NCBI GenBank assembly: GCA_019044685.2
Contig: JAGTXX020000012.1
Location: forward strand, 1,426,001 to 1,490,000
Reading direction: 5' to 3'
From: Nannochloris sp. 'desiccata'
Lineage: Eukaryota > Chlorophyta > Trebouxiophyceae > Chlorellales > Chlorellaceae
Length of the DNA stretch: 64,000 nt
The position numbers and the translations under genes are program-made. Below, piece after piece: positions 30,526-41,489 of the stretch (position 1 is its first letter; each line of letters opens with the position of its first letter). The notes under the pieces were generated by a model that saw nothing but the letters and a program-made list of their open reading frames with translations, did not search any database and was not told the DNA's origin.

Positions 30526-32223
30526 TCAGCTGCATTGAAGATCGACTTTTTCAATAAAGGTTTCAAGTTGTGCTCTTCCTAATTCTTGTCCTTGTCCTGT
30601 AATGCCCAACAGGGCAGGTCCATACCAACGTACTCTACCGCTTTCAACAGCTACTATCCCGAGAGAACGAGAATCTTTTGAGACAACCCACTTTTTCTCT
30701 GTTCCTTCGGAGACGGTGGTAGTAGTTACGGTAACAGCCGGGAACTCGCTCGTTTGGCGTGTTAGTGAATGTTGTACAGCGTAGCAGAGCGCAGCATGTG
30801 CCAACCACCCAGTCAGTTGCTCTACTATACTTGCAACTTCACCGCCTCGTGTTTCTTTTATTATCGCCGGTGTCTGTGCTTCTCTGCATAATGCAGCAAG
30901 GCAGCGCAATGCACGGGATTCAAACTCTACTTGAGAATTAGGAGTGCGGCAGTAAGCTTCAATGTCCTTCGCTGCGAAGCCTTTCTTTGCAGAATGATGC
31001 ACTGACGACGAGAGGGTATTTTCATGCTCTATTTTCAAGACCTCTTTATCTTCTACATCTACCATTATTATATCCTCTCCATTTACATCAGCCTTCTTAT
31101 TGTGGGCGATCATTGTTTCCTCTCTCTTGGCAGCAGCTATGGCCGCCATTCTGAGAATCGCGTCTACCGCTGCTGCTGCTGCTCCTCCTGTGGCGAGGTT
31201 ACTAGTACCACTGATTTTCTTTGCTTCTTGCGAGAGTAGTGTTTCCGTTACCTGCCATGAATGGTACGCGTGCCGCCGCTGTAGCTCTTCAGAAATGCTT
31301 TGCGGGCCTTTAATCACCTTCACTGGAGATGGGTGGGCAGCAGCAGCAGGGGGGGTAGACACACCACAACCGCCTTCACCATCACCATCGCCAACACCGT
31401 CTCTGGCAGCACGAGCAACCGGTACAACAATGCAAGCTGCTCCTTCTGCTGATGGCACTAAATTCACCTGCGTACGTGCTGATGCACTACCCCTATTATG
31501 TCCCAACAGTATTTGATTTGTCTTCTCGATAGGAAGAGAAAGATCTACATAAAAACTCCCAGCAATGTTTCCACCACGGGCAGTCGTTCTCCGACACAAC
31601 CTCCACTCTTTCCTAATTTCTTTTAAATCTTGCAAAAATCGATCTGCTATCGCTGCTTGTTGCCGTGCAGCAGCTGTCCCTGTACGTATTCTATCCGCTG
31701 TAGAGCGGAGCTGTTCTCGGCGATGTGCTAAACGTAGAGCAGCTTGTTGGGCAGTGGCTCTGGGATTTTTTGCTGTTGGGACGTGGGATAGAGAGACAAA
31801 TTGTTGCTGTTCTACAGCCGCTATCAAGTCGAAAATGACATCTAATTCACCGCGAGCTGAAAATAATTTGTCAATGACAGCTTGAGGGGTGCGTTGTTCC
31901 ACTACAGGAGCTGTATCTTTGTCTTGGTCTAATTCTTGTCCTGCAGCCACCGCCTCTGCCGCAGCTTGCCGAGCCTGCATAGAATATTATTAAATGTTCA
32001 TTTTTAGTACTCTAAGCCGTTAATTCTTGAAGATGGCTGTATTATGTAACCTTTTAAAATTGATTCTTAGTAAAATTAATGATTATTCCCCCTTTTTTCT
32101 TACCTCTTCTGCCTGTTGAAATAATGCCCATTGCCCAGCATCGTCAGGGTATTCTTCGCTTCCATCAGGCAATATCTGGCGTGATCTCTTGTCTAAGTTA
32201 TATTGAACAGTAAACGACGTCAT
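30526..32223 (-). CDS. MED17: Mediator subunit 17 homologue
   Basis: Two exons: 32104-32223 and 30526-31974; 522 residues. MED17 is a head-module scaffold of the Mediator complex that links activators to RNA polymerase II. The recognisable block is ARGELDVIFDLIAAVEQQQ followed by a helical region and RFLQDLKEIRKEWRLCRR (about residues 70-170), which match the MED17 order (ELSVVIDLI..VE, then LQ..W-x-x-R). A weakly basic/acidic start and a C-terminal alpha/beta region fill the rest. Low-complexity Ala and Gly stretches occur in the middle. The assignment rests on these short blocks; length is shorter than plant MED17 (about 650). Confidence 0.65.
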
Positions 32224-32623
32224 CCAAATACGCTAGACAGTTCAAGGGTCTGACAGATCGCAAATGGACCTGCTTAGCGATCACTAAATTGAGTTTTAAA
32301 TTGATACAAAATTGTCCAGCGCAAGTTTTAACACACCAAAATCATTGCATATATAAGATCAAATGTATAAATCGTCCTAAATATCCAAAATATTCGCGAA
32401 ATAACCCTCTAAAGTGCAAATCCGGGGTCGAGCGATTTTTCGCCACAGAAAGATGAAGGTGAAGCTCTGCAACCTGGATAAGGATGCTTCAAGTTAAAGC
32501 GAATTCTCTCGAATATAGGAAAGTGTATAAAGGGAGTTGAAGGTTTATAAATTTTCAGGCGACACCGCTTAAAACAAGCTCTTATTTACCAAATCCAAAC
32601 CGAAATTACACACATTTTAGAAC
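32224..32623. promoter_or_regulatory. Divergent promoter region, MED17 / GUN4
   Basis: Head-to-head spacer of 400 bp. On the GUN4 side TATAAAGG lies at 32526-32533, 91 bp before the ATG, with a second TATAAA at 32546-32551. The MED17 side has no clear TATA. Confidence 0.45.
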
Positions 32624-33486
32624 ATGCAGCTTCAAGCAAGGCCTATGGTAGGCCAGCCCTTAGGAAACTGCCACATTGCATCTATTAAGCCCAATGCGGT
32701 TAAATTTCACGCCATTCCTCAGAGGGCTAGACGCAATGCCATGGTAGTTCAGGCTGCCGATAATACACAAGGCCTCACCTCCAACAGCAGCTTGTTAGGG
32801 CCTAGCCTAGGCTCTTCTGGCCCTGCTTTGGGTGCCAAATCTGGAAGCAGTGCTAAACCCACCGTTAGCTTAGCTGATGTTCCTCTCGAATCCAAGGTAA
32901 GGAACCCTATTTAAGGAATAGTTGTTGTGTATGTATAGCGGTGATTGTAAAACAACCTTTCATTAACACCAAATATTTTTCTTTAATCTATTTTCTACAG
33001 GCCAATCTCGATTATAGCGTTCTAAGGGATCTCCTTGCAGAGAAGAAATGGCGCGAAGCTGAAGACGAGACCCGTGCCAAGCTTATACAGGCAGCAGGTC
33101 CCGGCGCGATTCAGAGAAATTGGGTCTATTGGTCTGAGGTAAAAAGCATCTCAGAGGAGGATATGCGTACACTGGATGCCCTTTGGAGCGCAGCCAGCAA
33201 TGGAAAGTTCGGATACAAGGTACAGCGTGATATGTGGGTTCAAAATAGAAGGCAATGGACTAAATTCTTCAAAGCAATTGACTGGGTGCAAGGCGAAAAT
33301 AACATCTACCGCAAGTGGCCTCAAGAATTTAAATACGAGGATACTGCACCTAAGGGGCATCTTCCTTTGACAAATGCCCTCCGTGGAACCAGATTGTTTG
33401 AGGCTATTATGGAGCACCCTGCATTTTCCAATAAGGATAGCAAAGCTGCAGCTGGAAGCAACGCAAATAAGCCTTCTTGGCTTTAA
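32624..33486 (+). CDS. GUN4: GUN4, tetrapyrrole-binding regulator of Mg-chelatase
   Basis: Two exons: 32624-32896 and 33001-33486; 252 residues. GUN4 binds protoporphyrin IX and Mg-protoporphyrin and stimulates Mg-chelatase at the start of chlorophyll synthesis in the plastid. Exon 1 gives a Ser/Arg-rich transit peptide and a low-complexity linker. Exon 2 carries the GUN4 core: LDYSVLRDLLAEKKWREAEDET, then LDALWSAASNGKFGYKVQRD and the GHLPLTNALRG motif. The core begins at about residue 92, right after the intron. Family length and order fit well. Two TATA elements lie within 100 bp upstream. Confidence 0.95.
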
Positions 33487-34038
33487 AATGAATATAGTCT
33501 TTAATTAATGCCATGATCAGTTACCATGGTCATCAATTTCTTTTATTTTTAATTCAATCTCTGTCTCTTTGATTTAATTTTTTCTGTTTAATTAAACGAA
33601 ACACGACACAGAGTTAGCCTCCGAGCGGGAGAAAAGAGAAAAAATAATTTAGACCAGCACCTTTGGGGGCCCAAGAGCACTCTAACTCTATAAATATACC
33701 TCCGAGGTATATTCCTCTTGAGTCAATTGAAGAGAGCTGAGTGTGGATGGTAGAGCTGTGCGTAGACTAGAGTACAAGCTATCTCTGCCCCTGGTCCTTT
33801 TGCTTTTCCGAATCTAAAGCACAAGATCTTCTCTCTCAGAGCGCGAAAGGTTCTCCCCCATTTGCGAGCCCCTCATAACGGCTCGGGCCCCGCATTTTTC
33901 TGCCTGCTTTACCAACGCAACTTTTGCGTCGACTACAGCGCTGCCGAGGCGCTTAGTATTTAATTTACAGCGAACTACAGTGAAGTGTGAGACTCTGCGG
34001 AGTGTGAGATTTCTAATTTCATTTCTGGGTTTGCGAAA
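33487..34038 (+). promoter_or_regulatory. Promoter and 5' leader of the pseudo-receiver gene
   Basis: Between GUN4 and the next gene in tandem. A strong TATA box (TATAAATA, 33689-33696) overlaps an inverted repeat TATACCTC-C-GAGGTATA (33695-33711). If transcription starts about 30 bp later, the 5' leader is near 320 nt. Within the leader, CGAGCC (33865-33870) and GGCTCG (33880-33885) can pair to form a hairpin with a 9-nt loop. GUN4 3' UTR occupies the first part. Confidence 0.5.
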
Positions 34039-35775
34039 ATGACATCTTTGCCTCCAACTTTCCCCAAGGTGAGCAATTGTTGTTGTCCGTTGACGCTTGG
34101 GTTAATATAAGCTCATGCAACGCACTGCTGAGAACGTTTATTTTGTGCATCGGGTGCTTAATTCTGTTTCAATTCACTACTTTGTAGGGGCTGCGCGTTT
34201 TGTTAGTGGATGACGATCACAGTAGGCCTTTGATTGAAGCTCAACTTCGTCAGCCCGTGCTTCAGTATGCTGGTAAGTGTTCAAACTGTGCCACGCGGAC
34301 ATGAATGAACCTTATGGAATGCATTCGAGGGTCCAAGGCTAAAATTTGACACATTTCTCTTGATCTGCAGTTACATCTTGTGGAAGTAGCACTGAAGCGT
34401 TGGGTTTCAGCAGAGCTGCGGCCCGTTCTTTCGACGTGGTGCTCGCGGAGGTGAGTGTCAGCAATTTCTCTTTTATCAGCTTGTTTGAGTAGTTGGCCTT
34501 GCGAGATGCATTAACGCACCAATTTGCCTTCTAAAACCTTCTCCAACGTGATTTGACCCCCTGTTGCAGTGTAAACTGGTTGCTAGTGACGAGGTGACTG
34601 GCCGTGCGTTTGTTGATGCCTTTGAAGAGGTGCCTGTGGTTCTTATGTCTGAAGGAGGTGCCACAGATGAGGTTATGCGTGCTGTAACGCTCGGAGCAGT
34701 TGATTTTCTGGATAAACCACTCTCTTTGCTCAAGTTGAAAAACATTTGGCAACATTCTGTTCGTCGTATGATGCAGCGCACTTCCCTCTATGATTCCTCT
34801 CCACGATATGCACCCTCTGCCCCTGCATACTCTGAACCTGTAGGCATCATTGCCCAGGCACCATCTATGAGCAACTGTCTCCCTAGTAGCATGACTGCTC
34901 CAATCGCATTGGTACCCCCTCCTGCTAAACGCAGATCATATGAGAAGACCACCAGTGGAATGACAGCCCCTGCTCCTCGTCGCTCTTCTGTAGACTCCCC
35001 TGGAACTCCCTCCGCTGGAGATGCCGAACTTGCAGAAGACTCTGTCAGCGCTGGCAGTGTCCATCAACTCGACCACCCTTCCTACTTCTCCCATGGGATG
35101 GACGCCTCTGCGGGTGGTGCTCTCATAGACAACACTTTGTTGGATGGAGAAAGCAAAATGACTGCCCGGGCTCCAATGGCTTCTAAACCAAGCTCATTTG
35201 GACCCTTGGTGCCTGTTCCTCCTCTTTCTCAATGGCCTCAATTGCCTACTGGCTGCGTTTGGGGCACCCCTGTCGGCGGCCCGTTGCCTCCTCCGATGTC
35301 CAATGCTGGACCCCCTGCGAATACCACTGCTGCAATTGCCGGTGTTCAATGCCCTGGTGCACCAACTCTCGCTCCGTTGCGTATCAATACCACCGCAGCA
35401 GTTGGTATTGCTCCTTCTACCACACCTGCTATCAATAGCGCTGCTCCCTCGGTGTTGTTGAAATCTTCTCGCAGTACCACCTCTATCGAGCATATTTCTT
35501 TGCCCAGTTTGTGTGGAAATGTTGCAACTGAACCTAGCAAGTTATTCTCTTCTCCTCAACCCATTATTCCTGAAGGATTCTTATGTCTTACCAAGGCAAA
35601 GGAGGAAGCAACGACTGGAGCGGCACCGCTTGGCCTCAAGTTGCGCAAGAGCCATAGTTTGTTGGACTTGATTAATGCAACCTTGTCAACCTCTTGTGGT
35701 GGTGGTTCTGATGCTACAGCAGTGACAGAAACTACAACTGCGACAGTCGTTGGTGGAGAACCTCGTTCTGCCTAA
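34039..35775 (+). CDS. Pseudo-receiver protein (APRR2/type-B response-regulator-like) without GARP domain
   Basis: Four exons: 34039-34068, 34188-34272, 34371-34450 and 34570-35775; 466 residues. The first 125 residues are a receiver domain of the plant type-B/APRR2 kind: FPKGLRVLLVDDD, VTSCGSSTEAL, VVLMSEGG, LGAVDFLDKPLS, KLKNIWQHSVRR. The three-Asp pocket (18-20) and the switch Lys (about 114) are kept, but the phosphate-accepting Asp is Glu (residue 65, FDVVLAE), so it is a pseudo-receiver, as in plant PRR/APRR2. Relatives of this type carry a GARP or CCT DNA-binding domain; the remaining 340 residues are Ser/Pro/Thr-rich and I find neither. It might act through protein contacts. It lies in tandem after GUN4 and has an unusually long 3' region. 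Confidence 0.8.
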
Positions 35776-37424
35776 AGAATAATAATAATATATACACAAA
35801 TCTTTCTACCTGCAAATTTGCTAGCGCCCTACATTGAACGTTTTCAGTACGGCTACCTACACTACTAGAAACGAGCTGAAAATCATCATCTAATCACTCT
35901 GATACTTCATCAACCAATCATCTGTAGTCTGGGATTAGGTAAACTCCCATCTTTCATTTTAAATTGGGTTTACTCGTTTTCCTTTCCCTTTTAGATGGCA
36001 TTTTTCCCCCCGCTTTTCCTGCTGTTTATTTCCTCTCCCTCTCTTGGCACCCTCTAGCTCTATCCTTTTTTGGTTTAGTTTGTGCCTGGTGTCTGCCACT
36101 GCTGCGCTTTGGCTCTCCCTCTCTGCTGTCCCCTAGTACCCTACCCTACCTACCAATTTTATGTTTACCACCCGAGAAGAGAATCTTATATCGATTGAAA
36201 AAAAATATATTACCGATAAAAAAAATTTCATCCTTATGGCCCTTTTTTGCTTACTAAATCCTATCCTATTTGCGTTCTGACGACAGCAGAGTTCCCTGAC
36301 AGAAGCACCCAGGCACATTTTCCCAAACTAACCAACCTACCTTCCCAACCGACTACCCTGTCTTTTGATCAAAACAACCCCGCGGTTTTTGAAAATAAAG
36401 AGCATTAGGGCAAGTAGGGAGAGGAATTCATTTTTAAGTAAGAATAATCAAACATCGCTATTCTAATAACAACCCCAGTTTCATGATCTTCTTTTTTCTC
36501 CCTTTGTTTCTACCTACCTACCTTCCTACCTACATAATGTCCCCTGCCCTTGTTTTATTTTGCGGTTACTTTTTTTCCGCCTCGCCTCGCCTTGGCTCGT
36601 AGTTGTGTTTTGTTTCCCTCCGCCTGGCCCCAGCGGACGCTTAAGAAACGGATACAGAATACGCTACACAGTAATTAAAGAACTCTCAGTTTCCTCTCTT
36701 GGCTTCTATGTGTGCAGTTGCGCAGGGAGGAGGGCTCCATTTCCAAGGCCTCGTCTTTTTTAATTTTTTGAATTTTTGGATTCAAACGTTTGAAAATTTT
36801 TGGAGTTGTTGTTCATTCATTCAACAATCTCTCATGCCCTCGCTCCAAGTTTTGTTCTTAAATCTTACCACTAAAAAGCACTGCACTGGATTTATCTCTC
36901 TTCCTGTCTTTTTTTTCTTCTACGTTTATCATCTTCGTGTGTCTACTGTCTACCCTCCCCCTTGGGCGCCACCATACTTGTGTCGCCATCACACGGACAT
37001 TTTCTTTCAATTTCATTTTGCCCAACGTTACGTTTTAGCTTCTGTTTTTCCCTTCTGTGGGAGATTGTGTGCAGGTTATTCGGATCAAGTTGAAATGCTT
37101 TTGCAGAGAGCATCCCTTCCCTTTTTCCCCCCTTGAGGTGACTTCTAGCTGAACACAAGTTTTTGCACACGTCTTTTTCCCCGCTGTGTTGACGGAATGT
37201 GCATTTTTTCGAAAACATGTCCTTCCTAAGCTAGTAGTAATACCTCATTCGTTGCCAGTGAAGTTTCTTGTTTAATAAACAATAATACTACGTTGGCAAC
37301 GCAGTTGATTGCTTTTTTCCCTCTACGCAAACACGTTTTCATTTCAACTTGATCCTCACAACGGCGTTTCTTATCACATCTACCCCTGCCCCTCCTTTAA
37401 TATAAACAAAACCGCAGCTATTTC

Positions 37425-37495
37425 ATCTCTCTTCTTTTTCTAATCTCTCTTCTTTTTCTAATCTCTCTTCTTTTTCTAATCTCTCTTCTTTTTCC
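37425..37495 (+). repeat. 18-bp tandem repeat, four copies
   Basis: The unit ATCTCTCTTCTTTTTCTA occurs four times head-to-tail (the last copy loses its end), purely pyrimidine apart from the two A residues per unit. Confidence 0.9.
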
Positions 37496-37601
37496 ATTCA
37501 ATTGGCCTTTGAACCTCATTAAAAACAACTAACAAATGACTTGTCGATCAAAAACGCTCATTTTCATCGTTTCTCTGATCCCTTTGGGTTTCTTTTTCCC
37601 C

Positions 37602-37652
37602 GGAATATTAAAGTTTCTGCGGAATATTAAAGCGGAATATTAAAGTTTCTGC
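37602..37652 (+). repeat. Interspersed GGAATATTAAAG repeat, three copies
   Basis: GGAATATTAAAG begins at 37602, 37621 and 37634; the first and third copies continue with TTTCTGC. It lies inside the long pyrimidine-rich tract. Confidence 0.85.
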
Positions 37653-37840
37653 TCGTTTATACTTTTGCGTTGCGCGCAATTAACACTCTTGGTATAGTCA
37701 TATAATATTAATAGTCTCTTGTACATGCTCGCTCGCTCTATTTTCTCTTAATTTTAGAGAAGGAGAATGAAGGTAACAACCGAGAGGGCTTTTTATATTT
37801 TTATTTTTTCTCCTCTGTCTCTGGTACTCTTTAAGTTAAA

Positions 37841-37860
37841 ACTAACTAACTAACTAACTA
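37841..37860 (+). repeat. (ACTA)5 microsatellite
   Basis: Five perfect ACTA units inside the gene-free tract. Confidence 0.85.
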
Positions 37861-38281
37861 TACCCCAAGCATACTACCGCTGCTTCTTGTATTGAACCTG
37901 AGTCCTCGTTTTGTGCCAAAAAGAAAGGGTTCTTGCTACCCTTCTTGTTTCATTTTTCCTGGGCAGCAATCTTTCTTTTCTTTTTTTGATATTTCAGGAA
38001 AAAGAGAGGTGGCTTCTTATCAATTTAATTCTCAAAGGCACGGTCTACCAAAGTTAATGACATGAATTGCACATTTTGCAATACTTTTGCTGCTCTTTTT
38101 TTTTAAACTCTTTGTTTCATTTTTTCCTCCTTGTGCGCACGTGTTTTTGGGTTTTTCCACTTTTGGGTTTTGTTCAAGGGGTTTTAGCTCTCTTCTTTTC
38201 TTGTCCCAGTGTGGGCAACTGGGTAAAGGTAAAGAAGGCGGCTATTTCTCCAGTTTATAATAAATATTGTTCATAATGAGG

Positions 38282-38307
38282 TGTAAAAGTTCTTTCCTTC
38301 AGTTACA
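38282..38307. terminator. Facing TGTAA signals of two convergent genes
   Basis: TGTAA at 38282-38286 on the plus strand and TTACA at 38303-38307 (TGTAA on the minus strand). The first is the only such signal found downstream of the pseudo-receiver stop; the second lies about 190 nt past the GRP94 stop. The two transcripts would abut or overlap slightly. Confidence 0.45.
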
Positions 38308-38494
38308 AAAAATAAAATAAAAATCAGCGGAGAAAGAAAGAAAACCTTTTAAGACCATCAGCACAAAGTGCACTGAGAGACACCTCACTGCGATCCTGCT
38401 ATTGCTTGAAAACACAAATAATTTAATGAAAATAACGAAAGAATGAATGAAATGCTATTGCAGACCAACGAAGAACGTCATTCATACTTCTGCC

Positions 38495-41197
38495 TTAGAG
38501 CTCATCCTTCAAATTATAGTCGATCTCACCACCACCATCTTTGCCCTTGGCATTCATTTCTTGCATCATTTGTTCAAGCTTTGCTTGATCAAATCCACCC
38601 ATACCATCACCAATAGTAGAATCACCACCATCTTTTCCTCCTTTCTTCTCTTCTACGGGAATCTCTGGATAATCTTCTTCCTCTAAAGGACTCTTCAAAT
38701 CTTCGTCAATGTCCATGGCACTACCAAGCAACTGCATCACAGCTTCGTTATGAGACTTTGTATCATCCAGTAAAAACCCACTTTCCATTAAACAAGATTC
38801 ATACAACAACTTGGCGTTCTTTTTGAGCTGAGGGTCATCAGGGTTATCTTCCCAGCGCGAGCGGAGTTCCCGTACAAGAGGATGGCGGGGGTTGATCTCA
38901 AGGGTGCGTTGACCTCTCATAAACGTAGACCGTTCACTATCTGATAAAGCTTGTGCTCTCGCAATGCGTTCCATAGTCGCACTCCATCCATATTTGCCAG
39001 AAACGACTACACAAGGGGCAGAAGATAAACGGCGGGAAGTTTTCACTGAAGAAATACTCACGTCACCAATGGCGCCCTTCCACCAAGTAGCCAGTCCTTT
39101 ATAATGAGCAGCAGCGCGTTTTTCTTTAGCCTTTTCTTCATCAGTTTCTTCCAATTTCAAGTCATCTTTAGAGACATTGATAAATTTCTTATCGTCGTAC
39201 TCGTTCACATGACCCATCACATACTCATCTAAAGCGTCAGTGAAGTAGATGACTTCAAAGCCTTTGGAGACCAGTGCCTCTACAAATGGAGACTGCTCAA
39301 GTTCTTCAACACCCCCAGTGCCTACCAGGTAATAAATACCGGTTTGATTGGCTTTCATGCGGCTAATATAGGCGTCTAAAGATGTTTGATTGGTCCCAGA
39401 CGAAGAGGTACGGAATCTTAACAAAGGCATCAACCGTTTTCTGTTTGCGGTATCTTCGATGATACCCATTTTAACTGCTTTACCGAAGAGTTTCCAGAAT
39501 TTGGTATACTTTTCAGTGGCTTCAGTGGCCTTTTTATCAGCTTCTTCTTTAGCTGCATTTTTGCCAAACCAACCGCTTTTATTGTCTTTACCGTCATCAT
39601 CGCCGCCTTCGCGGACCTTTTCTTCAGCGTCGCTTAACTTTTTAATCATTTCAATGGCCTTACGGACCAATTTCTTACGAATTACTTTCATTCCCTCAGC
39701 CATTTGCAACATCTCACGAGAAACATTCAAAGGGATTGAATCGGAATCGACCAATCCAACAAGGAATGACAACCATTTAGGCAATAATTCTTCAAACGAA
39801 TCAGAGATAAAGACACGGCGAACGTAAAGTTTGACACGAGGTTTCTTGGTATAATACTGATCGTACATATCCGGGGGTGCAGAAGAAGGCAAATACATGA
39901 CAGCCTTGAAGTCAACATCACCTTCAGCTCTGAAATGAGAATGAGCTAATGGAGCCTCATCATCAGATTTCACCAAAACTTTATAGAATTTCTCATACTC
40001 TTCATCAGAAACGTCACCAGGAGGACGAAGCCACAACGCTTGAGAATCATTCAAAACTTCCCACTCTTTAACCACCTCGGTAATTTTCTTGGTTTTAGGA
40101 AGAGCGTCTTCAGCAGCAGTGTCTTCGCTTTCTTCTTCCACAGCATCATCAGAAGAGTCGTCGGAGTCAGCTTCTTTCTTCTCCTTTTTGGCAGCCTTCT
40201 CAGCAGCAGCTGCTGCGTTGGCAGCTTCCAACTCAGCTTCATCCAATGGTACTTCTTTCTCCACTGTCTTTTCTACTTGAAGAGAAATAGGGAAGTTAAT
40301 AAATTCTGAATAACGAGCAACTAAATCCTTTAATTTGGATTCTTGCATATATTCTTTAGCTTCTTTCTTCAAGTGGATGTTGATCACAGTACCACGACCA
40401 AGAGCTTCGCCGTTCAAATCCTCGCTGACTGCAAATTGTCCCGAAGCAGTTGATTCCCAGACCCATTGCTTATCAGTTGAATGCTTGGTAATGACTTCAA
40501 CGTAGTCAGCGACAAGATATACAGAGTAGAAACCAACACCAAATTGTCCAATCAAGTTCAAGTCACCACCTTTCTGCATTTGTTCCAAAAAAGCTGCTGT
40601 GCCTGATCGAGCAATGGTGCCGAGGTTGTTGATCAAATCAGTCTTAGTCATACCAACGCCTGTATCTCTCAAAGATAAGATTCCTTTCTCTTTATCAACA
40701 GAGATTTTAATGCCAAGCGGAAGTTCTTTCGCAGCACCTTCACCCAGGGCAGAGGCATCAGTAAGGGATAAGAAGCGGACCTTGTCGAGAGCATCAGCTG
40801 CATTGGAGATGAGCTCACGAAGGAAGATGTCTTTGTTGGAATATAAACTGTGAACGATGATGTCCATGAGACGGTTGACTTCTGCCTGGAAGGGCATGGT
40901 CTCGGCTCCAGGTCTAAAGCTGGGGGTATCAGCACCACTGCAAGAGACAGCAAATTTAGCCAGACAGAGGTGAGGGAAAAAATAATGATCTAAAGGCAAA
41001 GAGTGACAGAGTACCACAACACAATTCGCATGAATAAATGCGATAATGCTGTGATATGCAAGTCGACAACGTTGCAGAAATTCAGGGCTGCAGGTCGCGA
41101 TCCAATCGGGTACTCACCTGGCTGCTTCATCGGCCGCACATCCTCCTTGCAGGCCTGCCAGGAGGCATAGCGCGAGCACAAGGGCACGAACCTTCAT
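38495..41197 (-). CDS. HSP90B1: ER-lumen HSP90 (GRP94/endoplasmin)
   Basis: Two exons: 41118-41197 and 38495-40937; 840 residues. GRP94 is the HSP90 paralogue of the ER lumen and folds secretory and membrane clients. Exon 1 is a clean signal peptide (MKVRALVLALCLLAGLQGGC). The N-terminal ATPase domain shows ELISNAADALDKVRFLSL, DTGVGMTKTDL and GQFGVGFYS; a charged linker of Lys/Glu/Asp follows (about 260-310), then middle and C-terminal HSP90 domains. The protein ends in KDEL, the ER retrieval signal. Length fits the family (about 800). It shares a 292-bp head-to-head promoter with BiP. Confidence 0.97.
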
Positions 41198-41489
41198 CCT
41201 GATGCACGTCTAGCAGATTTACAAGTATTGAAATGCACTAATTTTGACAAAAGTTGGGCCTAATAAGCCCATTCATTCTTCCTTTCCTCAATGACCTATA
41301 TTCAAGACTCTAGAAGCTCGACCTTAAACGCGCCATTCTTGGCCATTTGATCACATAAACAATTTAGCTTGATTATCACAAGTAACGTTAGAAAGGCCAC
41401 TACGCGTTATAACCTCAGAAATATTCAAATAAGTAAAGTGATTTCCATTCCAACTGGCAGCGTCTGGGGACTTTCAGTTGCAACTTAAA
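41198..41489. promoter_or_regulatory. Bidirectional promoter of GRP94 and BiP
   Basis: The 292 bp between the two start codons includes an inverted repeat TGGGC-CTAATAA-GCCCA (41255-41271), which reads as two opposed plant site-II (TGGGCY) elements, a motif known from plant bidirectional promoters. ACGT cores, possible bZIP sites, occur at about 41206 and 41394. I find no perfect heat-shock element (alternating GAA/TTC units) and no full ERSE (CCAAT-N9-CCACG). No TATA box is evident. Confidence 0.5.

Larger units (their letters stand above)
35776..38494. other. 2.7-kb pyrimidine-rich gene-free tract, candidate giant 3' UTR
   Basis: The longest gap in a window where genes are usually 150-500 bp apart. 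The plus strand is strongly T/C-rich. Several frames of 60-145 codons exist, but they are Phe/Leu/Ser-rich products of base skew with no domain. I read this tract for TGTAA and found none on the plus strand until 38282-38286; the mirrored TTACA of the convergent GRP94 gene follows at 38303-38307. So the plausible 3' end of the pseudo-receiver mRNA is about 2.5 kb past its stop. It contains short tandem repeats (listed). No structured RNA was recognised. Confidence 0.5.

Noticed and set aside
35964..37136. Plus-strand frames of 67-145 codons in the pyrimidine-rich tract
   Set aside because: They are Phe/Leu/Ser-rich products of T/C skew, lack any domain or consistent frame, and overlap no splice signals that would join them.
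41198..41489. Heat-shock elements or ERSE in the GRP94/BiP promoter
   Set aside because: GAA and TTC triplets occur but not in the required alternating 5-bp phase, and no CCAAT-N9-CCACG was found.
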